Assembly (NCBI GenBank): GCA_003219095.1 | Contig: QHPM01000118.1 | Location: 1 to 10,263 of the forward strand | DNA length: 10,263 nt | Source: Verrucomicrobiota bacterium | GTDB lineage: Bacteria; Verrucomicrobiota; Verrucomicrobiia; Chthoniobacterales; UBA10450 | Reading direction: 5' to 3' | Shown here: positions 1-6,436 of the stretch, in pieces | Position numbering within the stretch: position 1 is the first letter of the stretch | How the letters are laid out: each line of letters opens with the position of its first letter | Notes under the pieces: generated by a model | Databases searched by the model: none | The model's input: the letters and a program-made list of their open reading frames with translations, nothing else | What the model was told of the DNA's origin: nothing | Translations under genes and position numbers: made by a program

Positions 1-1332
1 TACCTCGAGCGCCCGCACGAAAACCCAGCGCAGCTCTGGGTGCAATTTGTCGGCGTCATTCTCGCTCTTAGCGGGGTGGAGGCGATCGCGAATCTCACCG
101 GTGTGATGAAGCTCGATCCGGATTCGACGCCTGGTCATCCGAAAGTCGCGCGCGAAGCGGCTAAGGCGATTTGGCCGGTCGCCGTCGAAGTCGTCGTCGG
201 TACGGCTCTGCTTGGTTGGGCAATGCTGTCGTTGAATCCCAATGCGATGGTTACGTTGTCCGATGGCGCGCATTCCATGCGGGAAGCCCTCCATCTCCGC
301 AGTGAAGATAGCTTGCGCTTCATCGGCGAACAGTTCGGTACCCAGAATTTTGGCCCCCTTTTCGGCCAAACCTTCGGTTGGATTGTCGGCATCGTTTTCT
401 TCTTCCTCCTCGTCAGTGCCGCCAACACCGCCATCGTCGCGATGATCGGGTTGCTTTACATGATGGCGCGTGACCATGAAATGCCGCCCGTTTTTACTCA
501 ATTAAACCGCCACGGGGTTCCGCGCTTGCCGATCCTGATCGCGGTCGGCTTGCCCGTCATCGTCATTATCGCGACCGCTAATTTCACCGCATTGGCCGGT
601 CTTTATGCCATCGGCGTCGTTGGCGCGATCACCGTCAATGTTGGTTCCTGTTCGTTCAATCGCGCGTTGCCGATGAAACTGCACGATCGCGTGCTTCTTG
701 GCATCACCTTCGTCATTCTGTTTCTGGTCGAGATCACGCTTGCGCATACGAAACCGGACGCGCTTTTCTTTGTCTGTTGCGTGCTTGGAGTTGGACTCGC
801 TCTACGCGCTTACACCCTGAAACGCTCTGGCATCACAACTCTCATTGTAACGCGGCAGGTAGCGGAAATGGTTTCGCCCACTCTAGCCGCGTCCATGCAG
901 CCGCGTCTGGAAGAGGGCCAGCGCATTATGGTAGCGGCACGTGGCATCACTCCGGTGCTGAGTTACGCGCTTGATGAAGCACAGCTGCGCAAAGCCAGTC
1001 TTTACGTCGTTTTCGTCAAGGAAATCGCGGTTTATTACGGCGCCGGACCGGTCCGGGGACGCGCTCGCTGGCAGGAGGACTCGGAGGCGAACGCGATTCT
1101 TTCCCTGATGCTAAAGCTCGGTTGCGAGCGCGACATTCCGGTAATGCCCGTCTACGCCGTGAGCGATGATCCGGCCGCGACCATTCTCGATCTCGCTGCC
1201 ACCATCGGTGTTGATTTCCTGATGCTCGGGACGTCCCACCGTCTCACGCTTACCAATCTGTTGCGGGGAAATGTCGTCACCAACATCGCGGCGCAATTAC
1301 CCGATACCATTCGTCTAATCATTTACGGATGA
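1..1332 (+). CDS. APC-family amino-acid permease with C-terminal universal stress protein domain (5' partial)
   Basis: The frame is open from base 1, so the true start lies upstream; the GTG at 40 is internal. The 443 visible codons begin in the transporter part. Hydrophobic segments lie at about residues 13-35, 57-76, 115-150, 178-215 and 222-262, with a cytoplasmic-looking stretch (MARDHEMPPVF) typical of APC-superfamily carriers. From about residue 300 to the TGA the chain becomes a soluble alpha/beta USP domain, ending in the usual GVDFLMLGTSHR and LLRGNVV segments. The USP ATP motif G-2x-G-9x-G-S/T is altered here: the second Gly is His and the residue after the last Gly is Asn, so ATP binding is doubtful. 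Permease-USP fusions are a known architecture in which the USP part is thought to regulate transport. The substrate cannot be read from the sequence, but cationic or neutral amino acids are likely. The family call is firm; the specificity is unknown. Confidence 0.88.
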   Translation, partial: YLERPHENPAQLWVQFVGVILALSGVEAIANLTGVMKLDPDSTPGHPKVAREAAKAIWPVAVEVVVGTALLGWAMLSLNPNAMVTLSDGAHSMREALHLRSEDSLRFIGEQFGTQNFGPLFGQTFGWIVGIVFFFLLVSAANTAIVAMIGLLYMMARDHEMPPVFTQLNRHGVPRLPILIAVGLPVIVIIATANFTALAGLYAIGVVGAITVNVGSCSFNRALPMKLHDRVLLGITFVILFLVEITLAHTKPDALFFVCCVLGVGLALRAYTLKRSGITTLIVTRQVAEMVSPTLAASMQPRLEEGQRIMVAARGITPVLSYALDEAQLRKASLYVVFVKEIAVYYGAGPVRGRARWQEDSEANAILSLMLKLGCERDIPVMPVYAVSDDPAATILDLAATIGVDFLMLGTSHRLTLTNLLRGNVVTNIAAQLPDTIRLIIYG

Positions 1333-1365
1333 CGCCGAAGCTTTCAGTCTTAAGGTAGTCTTTGA

Positions 1366-1512
1366 CTCAACCTCTCCGCCAGCATGGGTGTCGATTATCT
1401 CATCATCGGCGCGTCGCAACGCAATACCGTGGCGAGATTGCTCGGTCGCAGTGTCGTAAGGGGCGTCGCGCAGCAACTGGCCGATTCCATTCAGCAGCTT
1501 ATTTGTGGTTAA
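1366..1512 (+). pseudogene. Relic of a second USP-domain C-terminus
   Basis: Reading 1366-1512 gives 48 codons ending in TAA. They align without gaps to the last 48 residues of the upstream permease-USP protein, with about 22 identities. Matching blocks include GVDYLIIGASQR against GVDFLMLGTSHR, and AQQLADSI against AAQLPDTI. The same frame has a TAA at 1351 and a TGA at 1363, and nothing upstream looks like the rest of a USP domain. This is most simply the 3' stump of a diverged tandem paralogue whose body was deleted. An ATG at 1384 could in principle start a 42-residue peptide, but no ribosome binding site precedes it. The homology is clear. That it is dead is an inference. Confidence 0.72.
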
Positions 1513-1532
1513 TCGGTTCCGCTTCCGGTCAC

Positions 1533-2192
1533 ATGAATCCAGACAATCACACTGCTGAGTGCCTCGAGTTGATGCAAACCTTGATCGAATATCGGCAGGC
1601 CAAAGCTTTGTACCACCGATTGAGGAAAGCGGCCGCTGTTTCCATGCTCGGTATCGATGCCCTCATCATGATCCATTATTTTGCCAGGCAGTGCGAAGGA
1701 GACATTCTTGAAATTGGTTCTTTTTTGGGCGGATCGACCATCGCCGCGGGATTGGGTGTGCGGGATTCCGGTCGGAAAAAGAAAATCATCAGCGTCGAAC
1801 CCGGAGGCCGACTGAAAGATCATCACCTCGCGAGCAAAGATATCTTCAAAGATCTCAAGAAAAATTTGGCGCGCGCCGATTTGCTCGATTCCGTCACTTT
1901 GATCAACGGTCGTTCTTTCGAGCCAGCAACAATTGAGGCGGTCCGGGGAGCAGCCACCCCGGGCGGAATCGGTCTGTTTATTTTCGATGCCGACGACAAC
2001 GTCCGGCGCGATCTCGATTGCTATGGCGACCGGTTGGCGAACCGGAGCTGGATCGTGATCGATGATTACTTCAGTGAAAGTGACAAGGGCGGACCGACGC
2101 GGGCGCAAGTCGATGAGCTCGTTGCCGCGGGAAAGCTGGTCACTTTGGGATTCTACGGTTGGGGGACCTGGATCGGTCGCTGGCTGGCTTGA
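1533..2192 (+). CDS. Class I SAM-dependent methyltransferase-like protein (Methyltransf_24/CmcI-type fold)
   Basis: The predicted protein has 219 residues. After an N-terminal helical region, residues 58-69 carry a glycine-rich SAM-binding motif I (ILEIGSFLGGST). An acidic strand end follows at about 150-155 (FIFDADDN), and a WIVIDDYF strand with Asp177/Asp178 is near 173-180. This order matches small-molecule methyltransferases of the Methyltransf_24 type, where the late DD pair often binds a metal or substrate. The frame is open further upstream to 1362, but that extension merely overlaps the USP relic in another frame, so ATG 1533 is preferred. No Shine-Dalgarno sequence is visible. The substrate is unknown and the neighbours do not reveal it. 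A SAM-binding fold without methyltransferase activity is possible. Confidence 0.75.
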   Translation: MNPDNHTAECLELMQTLIEYRQAKALYHRLRKAAAVSMLGIDALIMIHYFARQCEGDILEIGSFLGGSTIAAGLGVRDSGRKKKIISVEPGGRLKDHHLASKDIFKDLKKNLARADLLDSVTLINGRSFEPATIEAVRGAATPGGIGLFIFDADDNVRRDLDCYGDRLANRSWIVIDDYFSESDKGGPTRAQVDELVAAGKLVTLGFYGWGTWIGRWLA

Positions 2193-2195
2193 AAG

Positions 2196-2209
2196 CTGAT
2201 GGTCATCAG
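2196..2209 (+). other. Small perfect dyad just after the methyltransferase stop
   Basis: CTGATG and CATCAG are separated by GT, starting 4 nt after the TGA at 2190-2192. The stem is short and no T-tract follows, so an intrinsic terminator is not supported. It may be a weak 3' hairpin or chance. Confidence 0.25.
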
Positions 2210-2242
2210 AGCTGCTGTGTAAGCGCAGATTGCGTCCCCGGC

Positions 2243-2277
2243 ATTGGACATTCGGCGTTCGGCGTTGGACGTTCGGC
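2243..2277 (+). repeat. Five tandem degenerate heptamers, (A/G)TT(C/G)G(A/G)C
   Basis: Consecutive units are ATTGGAC, ATTCGGC, GTTCGGC, GTTGGAC and GTTCGGC, followed by a partial GTT, ending about 10 nt before the serA ATG. Translated on the minus strand it gives NAERPTPNAECPMP-like peptides. I recall this signature from intergenic repeats of Verrucomicrobia and related soil bacteria, often miscalled as hypothetical proteins; that link is from memory. It fills the spacer between the methyltransferase gene and serA. Reading serA from the upstream TTG at 2230 would wrongly translate this repeat, which is why ATG 2290 is chosen as the start. Confidence 0.8.
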
Positions 2278-2289
2278 GTTTGCTTCCCT

Positions 2290-3879
2290 ATGACGCCAAA
2301 AGTTTTCATCGCTGATTCCATTTCGCAACGCGGTATCGACGAGCTGACACGCGACGGCGCCCTCGAAGCCAAAGTGCAAACGGGATTGAGCGAAACGCAA
2401 TTAGCTGAAGCCATTCCGGATTTCGCCGCGCTCATCATTCGCAGCCAAACAAAGGTGACCGCGAAAATTTTGAACGCTGCGAAAAAACTGCGCGTGGTCG
2501 GTCGCGCCGGCGTCGGAGTGGACAATGTCGATGTCGACACCGCGACACGCCGGGGCGTTGTTGTGCTGAACGCGCCAGGCGCGAATACCATCTCAACCGC
2601 GGAGCACGTTTTTTCCTTGCTGCTCAGTCTTGCCCGGAACATCGCGCGTGCCGATGCCACGTTGAAAGGCGGCACCTGGGACCGGAAAAATCTGGAGGGG
2701 GTGGAGCTCTATAACAAAACGCTTGGCATTATTGGCATGGGGCGGATCGGGAGCGAACTCAGCCGGCGCGCCATTGCCTTTGGAATGCGCGTGCTTGCGT
2801 TCGGTCCATAGCTTTCCGCCTCGCGCGCGCGCAGTTTGCAAGTCGAGCTGGTGGAAGAGCTCGATGAATTACTCGCTGCCGCGGACTTTATTTCGCTGCA
2901 CACCCCGCTTACCACGGAGACGCAACATCTTTTAAATGCGGAACGTCTCGCGAAAACAAAACGCGGTGTGCGCATTATCAATTGCGCGCGGGGCGGACTG
3001 ATCGACGAGCAGGCGTTAGCCGGCGCTATATCGAGTGGTCACGTCGCTGGCGCCGCGCTTGACGTTTTTGAAATCGAACCATTGCCTGCCGATTCGCCGT
3101 TGCGAAAAATCGCGAAACTTGTTCTGACGCCGCATCTCGGTGCCTCGACCGCCGAGGCGCAGGAGAGCGTTGGGATCGAAATCGCGCAGTCCATCCGCGC
3201 AGTCTTGCTCGAGGGAACGATCCGCAATGCCGTCAACATGCCGACGCTCGACGCGAAGACGCTGGCTCTCATTGGGCCGCATTTGCGTTTTGGGGAAAAA
3301 CTCGGCCGCTTTCTCTCGCAGCTTGCGCCCCGACGCGTCGATTCACTCAACATCAACTACAGCGGAAAAGTTAACGAAGTCGATACCACCGCCATCACGC
3401 GCGCCGTGCTCAAAGGCTTTTTGCAGAGCGCCGGTGGGAGCGAAGTGAATGAAGTAAGCGCGCCCGCATTCGCAGAAAGTCTGGGACTGAAAATCACCGA
3501 GACCCGGCTGGGCGCGCCCGGCGATTATTCCGACATGCTCGAACTTTCGGCCACTGCGGAAGGAAAAGACATATCGGTCGGCGGGGCATTTTTTGGAGTT
3601 ACTCCACGAATCGTTAGCATCAACGCCCGTCCAGTGGAAGCGCGGCCGCATGGGGTGATTCTCGTGCTCGAAAATACCGATCGCCCCGGTATGGTCGGTC
3701 GAATCGGGACTTTGCTTGGCCAACATGGCGTGAACATCGCAACGATGTCGCTCAGCCGAAACCAGGCCGGCGGCACCGCGCTCACGGTTTTGAATCTCGA
3801 TAGCGCGCCCGGCGAAGAATTGCTCGAGGAAATTCGTGGCAGTGACGACATTCGGAGCGCGCAAGTGATCGAGCTGTAA
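2290..3879 (+). pseudogene. serA: D-3-phosphoglycerate dehydrogenase, interrupted by in-frame amber codon
   Basis: SerA oxidises 3-phosphoglycerate with NAD, the first step of serine synthesis. From ATG 2290 to TAA 3877-3879 there are 529 codon positions, the normal size of long-form PGDH, all in one frame except a TAG at 2809-2811 (codon 174). The N-terminal substrate domain is intact, the NAD GxGxxG motif is at 149-154, and the catalytic triad is present as Arg234, Glu263 and His282 (INCARGG, FEIEP, TPHLGAST). An intervening domain and a C-terminal ACT domain (about 454-529, NTDRPGMVGRIGTLL) follow. The amber sits where homologues read F-D-P-Y; here it is F-G-P-stop, so the Asp that normally holds the NAD ribose is also lost (residue 172, GGT). 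No good restart follows: only TTG 2836 or GTG 2851, without a ribosome binding site. It is either a very recent pseudogene, a sequencing or assembly error, or recoded. Family identity is certain; functional state is not. Confidence 0.9.
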
Positions 3880-3889
3880 AGGTCAACAT

Positions 3890-3988
3890 CGCTATGCCGA
3901 TCCTGGCGAGGCTAAACCCGCGGGGTGCGACTGGCGTCGGAGCTAGAAGTGAAAGATTCAGGTATTGCCGCCGCCAAGGCACAAGCTG
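3890..3988. mobile_element. Putative MITE-like insertion of about 99 bp between serA and the exporter gene
   Basis: The segment is bounded by a perfect 10-bp direct repeat, AGGTCAACAT, at 3880-3889 and 3989-3998. Deleting the segment and one repeat copy would leave the serA TAA followed directly by AGGTCAAC and the exporter ATG, a tight operon junction with its AGG ribosome site. The ends show a gapped, imperfect inverted repeat: GCTATGCC and TGGCGAGGC at 3891-3912 against the reverse complement of 3967-3986. A palindrome CCCGCGGG lies at 3917-3924. It encodes no convincing protein. The direct repeat is seen; the mobile origin is inferred. Confidence 0.5.
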
Positions 3989-3996
3989 AGGTCAAC

Positions 3997-4938
3997 ATGT
4001 CGCCGAAACGAACCTGGATCATTACTGCTTTCGCTGCCCTCTACTTCGTCTGGGGTTCCACTTACCTTTTCATTCGCTTCGCCATTGATTCAATTCCGCC
4101 CTTTTTAATGGCAGGCTCGCGTTATCTTACGGCCGGCCTTTTGATGTACGTCGCCGCGCGCGCGCAAGGCGCGAGACGTCCAGCACTGGTGACGTGGCGA
4201 TCCTCCCTTGTCATCGGTGGATTTTTGCTCCTCGGCGGCAATGGCGGCGTCACCATTTCCGAACAATATATCGACACCGGGCTGGCGGCCGTGATTGTCG
4301 CGACGGTGCCGATTTATATCGTGCTGCTCTCGTGGGCGACCGGTGCGACTCCGCGCCCGAGACTGCCCGTTTTGCTCGGCCTCGCAGGCGGATTCATCGG
4401 CGTAGGAATCCTGATGGCACCATCGATGCACTTTTCAGCTAACGAATCGCAGCATCCGGGAATCGGAATACTGATCTTGCTTGTCGCTTCTCTCCTTTGG
4501 TCGATCGGTTCGCTTTACTCGCGGTCCGCGAAAAACGCCGACTCGCCTTTTCTTGCCGCGGGGCAGCAAATGATTTGCGGTGGCGCCCTTTTATTGCTCG
4601 CGGGATTGATTACGCGCGAGAAATTTCATCCCGCGGCCATCAGCGCGCATTCAATTTGGGCTTGGATTTATCTCGTTCTGATCGGCGCCATCATCGGATT
4701 CAGCGCCTACATTTACCTGTTGCGGCATTGTGATCCAGCGAAGGTCGCGACCTACGCCTACGTTAATCCGATCGTGGCGGTGATTCTGGGAGCGTTTTTC
4801 GCGGGCGAGCATCTTACTTCACGGACAATCGTGGCGGCGGCGTTGATCATTGGATCAGTCGCAATCGTCATCACCACGCAACAATTAAGACCAAAATCCG
4901 TGCCGCCGGTTTCGGCCGCGTTGGCGGAAGCAGATTAG
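3997..4938 (+). CDS. EamA/DMT-family exporter, YedA-like
   Basis: This is a 313-residue inner-membrane protein with about ten hydrophobic helices arranged as two EamA halves. The first helix carries the family hallmark FVWGSTYLFIRFAI, followed by PPFLMAGSRYLTAG and later GGNGGVTISEQYIDTGLAAV, close to E. coli YedA as I recall it. The second half includes LLWSIGSLYSR and an Asn-Pro-Ile-Val-Ala segment (YVNPIVAVILGAFFAGE) typical of EamA. Members export amino acids or other small metabolites; the substrate is not predictable here. ATG 3997 is chosen because GAGG at 3988-3991 lies 5 nt ahead, the only clear Shine-Dalgarno in the window, and because the protein from there starts like its family. 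The longer reading from GTG 3925 translates the putative insertion. It was probably once co-transcribed with serA. Confidence 0.9.
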   Translation: MSPKRTWIITAFAALYFVWGSTYLFIRFAIDSIPPFLMAGSRYLTAGLLMYVAARAQGARRPALVTWRSSLVIGGFLLLGGNGGVTISEQYIDTGLAAVIVATVPIYIVLLSWATGATPRPRLPVLLGLAGGFIGVGILMAPSMHFSANESQHPGIGILILLVASLLWSIGSLYSRSAKNADSPFLAAGQQMICGGALLLLAGLITREKFHPAAISAHSIWAWIYLVLIGAIIGFSAYIYLLRHCDPAKVATYAYVNPIVAVILGAFFAGEHLTSRTIVAAALIIGSVAIVITTQQLRPKSVPPVSAALAEAD

Positions 4939-5023
4939 TCATTCCTCGGCTTCGCTCGCGACGACATTAAAGGGGCAGCTAGAACGCTTGGCATTCTTTG
5001 CAGGTCCTCTCTAATATCTTTTG

Positions 5024-6184
5024 ATGGCCGAAACGCCGAAGAAAGAAACAATCGAAGTTGTCCTCAAAAATTGGCGCGCGGAAGTGGAGACCGCACAGGT
5101 TTATCGCGATCTGGCCGCGCGTGAGAGTGACGAAAAACGCAAAGGCATTCTCATCCGCATGGCCGAGGCGGAAGAACGTCATGCTCGGCGGTGGGGGCAA
5201 AAATTGCGCGATATGGGTGAGCCGGTCCCAGCGTTGACCGACAACATCTGGACTCGCTTCAAACGACGGTTCACGCGTTCGCTCGGGACCGACATCGCCA
5301 TTCGTCGAATGGAAGCGGCGGAGGAAAAGCATGAGCGCGAATTTTCCGCGCAGCGCGATCGCGCACTCGCGGGCGAGCAGGACGTGCAGGAATTCTTGCG
5401 GACCAGCGCACTCGAAGAAAAAGCGCATGCTCGTGCGTTGAATGCAATGGCCGGACCGGCCAACCCCCAAACCATGCTCGATACCATTCTGAAACGCGAA
5501 CGCTGGCACGGCCGCGGCGGTAGTTGGGTTGCCGACGCAATCTACGGCGTGAACGATGGGCTGGGCGCCGTCTTCGGAATTGTTTCTGGTGTCGCGGGTG
5601 CAACCAACAATCAACAGCATTATGTTTTGATTTCCGGTCTCGCCGGGATGCTTGCGTCCGCTCTGTCGATGGGCGCGGGCGCGTATCTCGCGGTCAAAAG
5701 CGAGGGCGAAGTCTATGAGGCGGAAATCGCGCGTGAGAAAGCGGAAGTTGAAGAAAATCCTGAGGAAGAAATCGAGGAGATGGCGCTCTTCTACCAGCTC
5801 CAGGGCTTCAGCGTGGAAGAATCACAAAAAATGGCCGAACGCCTGGCCGAAAATCCCGAGCAATTGGTGCAGGCGATGGCGCAGAGCGAGCTCGGCCTTT
5901 CCGAGCATCGCTTCCCCAATCCATGGAAATCAGCGACTTCAGCATCGCTCTCCACCGCCGTGGGCGCGTTCATTCCCATTATTCCTTTCTTTTTCATGAC
6001 TGGATTGCCGGCAGTTATCGTGGCTTTTGTCATCAGCATCGTTGCCCACTTCGCTGTCGGCGCGATCAAATCGTTGATAACTATTCGCTCGTGGTGGGCA
6101 TCCGGTTTTGAGATGACTCTCGTTGGCGTGATCGAAGCAGTCGTGACCTACGGCCTTGGTCTGGCTTTCGGAGCCGCCGCGTAA
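5024..6184 (+). CDS. mbfA: Erythrin-VIT1 fusion, MbfA-like membrane ferritin / iron exporter
   Basis: The protein has 386 residues. Residues 1-140 form a ferritin-like (erythrin) four-helix domain with the ligand pattern of a di-iron site: a Glu near 20 and ExxH pairs at Glu50/His53, Glu100/His103 and Glu132/His135. Residues 170-386 form a VIT1/CCC1 transporter domain. It has DAIYGVNDGLGAVFGIVSGV as first helix, a second helix at about 198-222, an acidic Glu-rich helical segment at about 227-300 that in VIT1 proteins binds metal, and three more helices at about 311-384. In Bradyrhizobium and Agrobacterium, MbfA of this architecture exports iron and protects against peroxide and iron stress. 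ATG 5024 is preferred to the TTG immediately before it. No Shine-Dalgarno or recognisable iron-regulator box is seen upstream. Architecture is certain; iron export is inferred, and manganese is possible. Confidence 0.9.
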   Translation: MAETPKKETIEVVLKNWRAEVETAQVYRDLAARESDEKRKGILIRMAEAEERHARRWGQKLRDMGEPVPALTDNIWTRFKRRFTRSLGTDIAIRRMEAAEEKHEREFSAQRDRALAGEQDVQEFLRTSALEEKAHARALNAMAGPANPQTMLDTILKRERWHGRGGSWVADAIYGVNDGLGAVFGIVSGVAGATNNQQHYVLISGLAGMLASALSMGAGAYLAVKSEGEVYEAEIAREKAEVEENPEEEIEEMALFYQLQGFSVEESQKMAERLAENPEQLVQAMAQSELGLSEHRFPNPWKSATSASLSTAVGAFIPIIPFFFMTGLPAVIVAFVISIVAHFAVGAIKSLITIRSWWASGFEMTLVGVIEAVVTYGLGLAFGAAA

Positions 6185-6267
6185 TGATATTTTGGCTTAA
6201 TGGGCGACCTCGAAATCGTCTAGCCGAGCATTCCAAAGAACCGAAGAAAAGTTTTGCCAGGTCTACG

Positions 6268-6304
6268 GTCCCGAATCCGGGTCGAGAAAATCCCGCTCGC
6301 GGGA
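6268..6304. promoter_or_regulatory. Paired dyads, candidate enhancer (UAS) for the sigma-54 promoter
   Basis: Two inverted repeats sit close together: CCCG-AATC-CGGG at 6270-6281 (with an outer G/C pair at 6268/6283), and TCCCGC-TC-GCGGGA at 6291-6304. They lie about 105-140 bp upstream of the predicted transcription start near 6408, the usual distance for enhancer-binding activators of sigma-54 polymerase. Neither is followed by a T-tract, so terminator function is less likely. The dyads are seen; activator binding is inference. Confidence 0.35.
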
Positions 6305-6380
6305 CACAATTTATAAATAGCGCGCGCAATGGTAGCGACTAAGCCGGACAATCGCAGGAGCTTGTGACTAAAGCTTGTCT

Positions 6381-6397
6381 TTGGCACGTCCGTTGCA
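6381..6397 (+). promoter_or_regulatory. Sigma-54 (RpoN) -24/-12 promoter
   Basis: TTGGCACG, four bases, then TTGCA matches the RpoN consensus at every conserved position. The invariant GG (6383-6384) and GC (6395-6396) are separated by the required 10 bp. Transcription would start near 6408, leaving a leader of about 29 nt before ATG 6437. The site is intergenic and correctly oriented for the LolA-like and Asp-box genes. An upstream enhancer-binding protein would be needed for activation; none is encoded in this window. Confidence 0.8.
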
Positions 6398-6436
6398 TAA
6401 GGCTTCGTCGAACACTGTCGTTCACTCACTCAATTT

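Larger units (their letters stand above)
6185..6436 (+). other. 252-bp intergenic region upstream of the LolA-like gene
   Basis: This is the longest gene-free stretch in the window. It holds two short dyads at 6268-6283 and 6291-6304, an AT-rich palindrome TTTATAAA near 6310, a direct repeat AGCTTGT at 6359-6365 and 6372-6378, and the sigma-54 promoter at 6381-6397. No T-tract terminator for the preceding iron-transporter gene is apparent, and no convincing small gene is seen on either strand. Confidence 0.6.

Noticed and set aside
1362..1532. N-terminal extension of the methyltransferase from TTG 1362
   Set aside because: The same bases encode the USP relic in another frame, and the extension is Arg/Gln-rich and unlike the fold.
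1509..2675. Long minus-strand open frame of 388 codons across the methyltransferase and serA genes
   Set aside because: It runs antisense to two well-supported genes, crosses the heptamer repeat and has no recognisable domain; it is a shadow of GC-rich codon usage.
2809..2811. Pyrrolysine or other programmed recoding at the serA amber codon
   Set aside because: No pyl genes or recoding hairpin are visible, the position is normally Tyr, and the neighbouring Asp is also lost; mutation or sequence error is simpler.
3894..3989. Short ORF of 31 codons from ATG 3894
   Set aside because: It lies wholly in the direct-repeat-bounded segment, is Arg-rich and low in information, and has no family similarity that I recognise.
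3925..3996. GTG 3925 as start of the EamA exporter
   Set aside because: The added 24 residues are hydrophilic, translate the putative insertion and lack family similarity; ATG 3997 has the ribosome site.
4988..5002. TTGGCATTCTTTGCA upstream of the iron transporter as a sigma-54 promoter
   Set aside because: The GG and GC elements are only 8 bp apart; RpoN promoters need 10, so it should not function.
5504..5518. TGGCACG with GG-N10-GC inside the MbfA-like gene
   Set aside because: It lacks the TT before the -12 GC and lies deep within a coding region in front of no start.
6291..6304. TCCCGC-TC-GCGGGA hairpin as an intrinsic terminator for the iron transporter
   Set aside because: It is more than 100 nt past the stop and is followed by CACAATTTAT, not a T-tract.
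6220..6429. Minus-strand 69-codon ORF in the intergenic region before the LolA-like gene
   Set aside because: It has no recognisable domain or ribosome binding site and overlaps the sigma-54 promoter and dyads.
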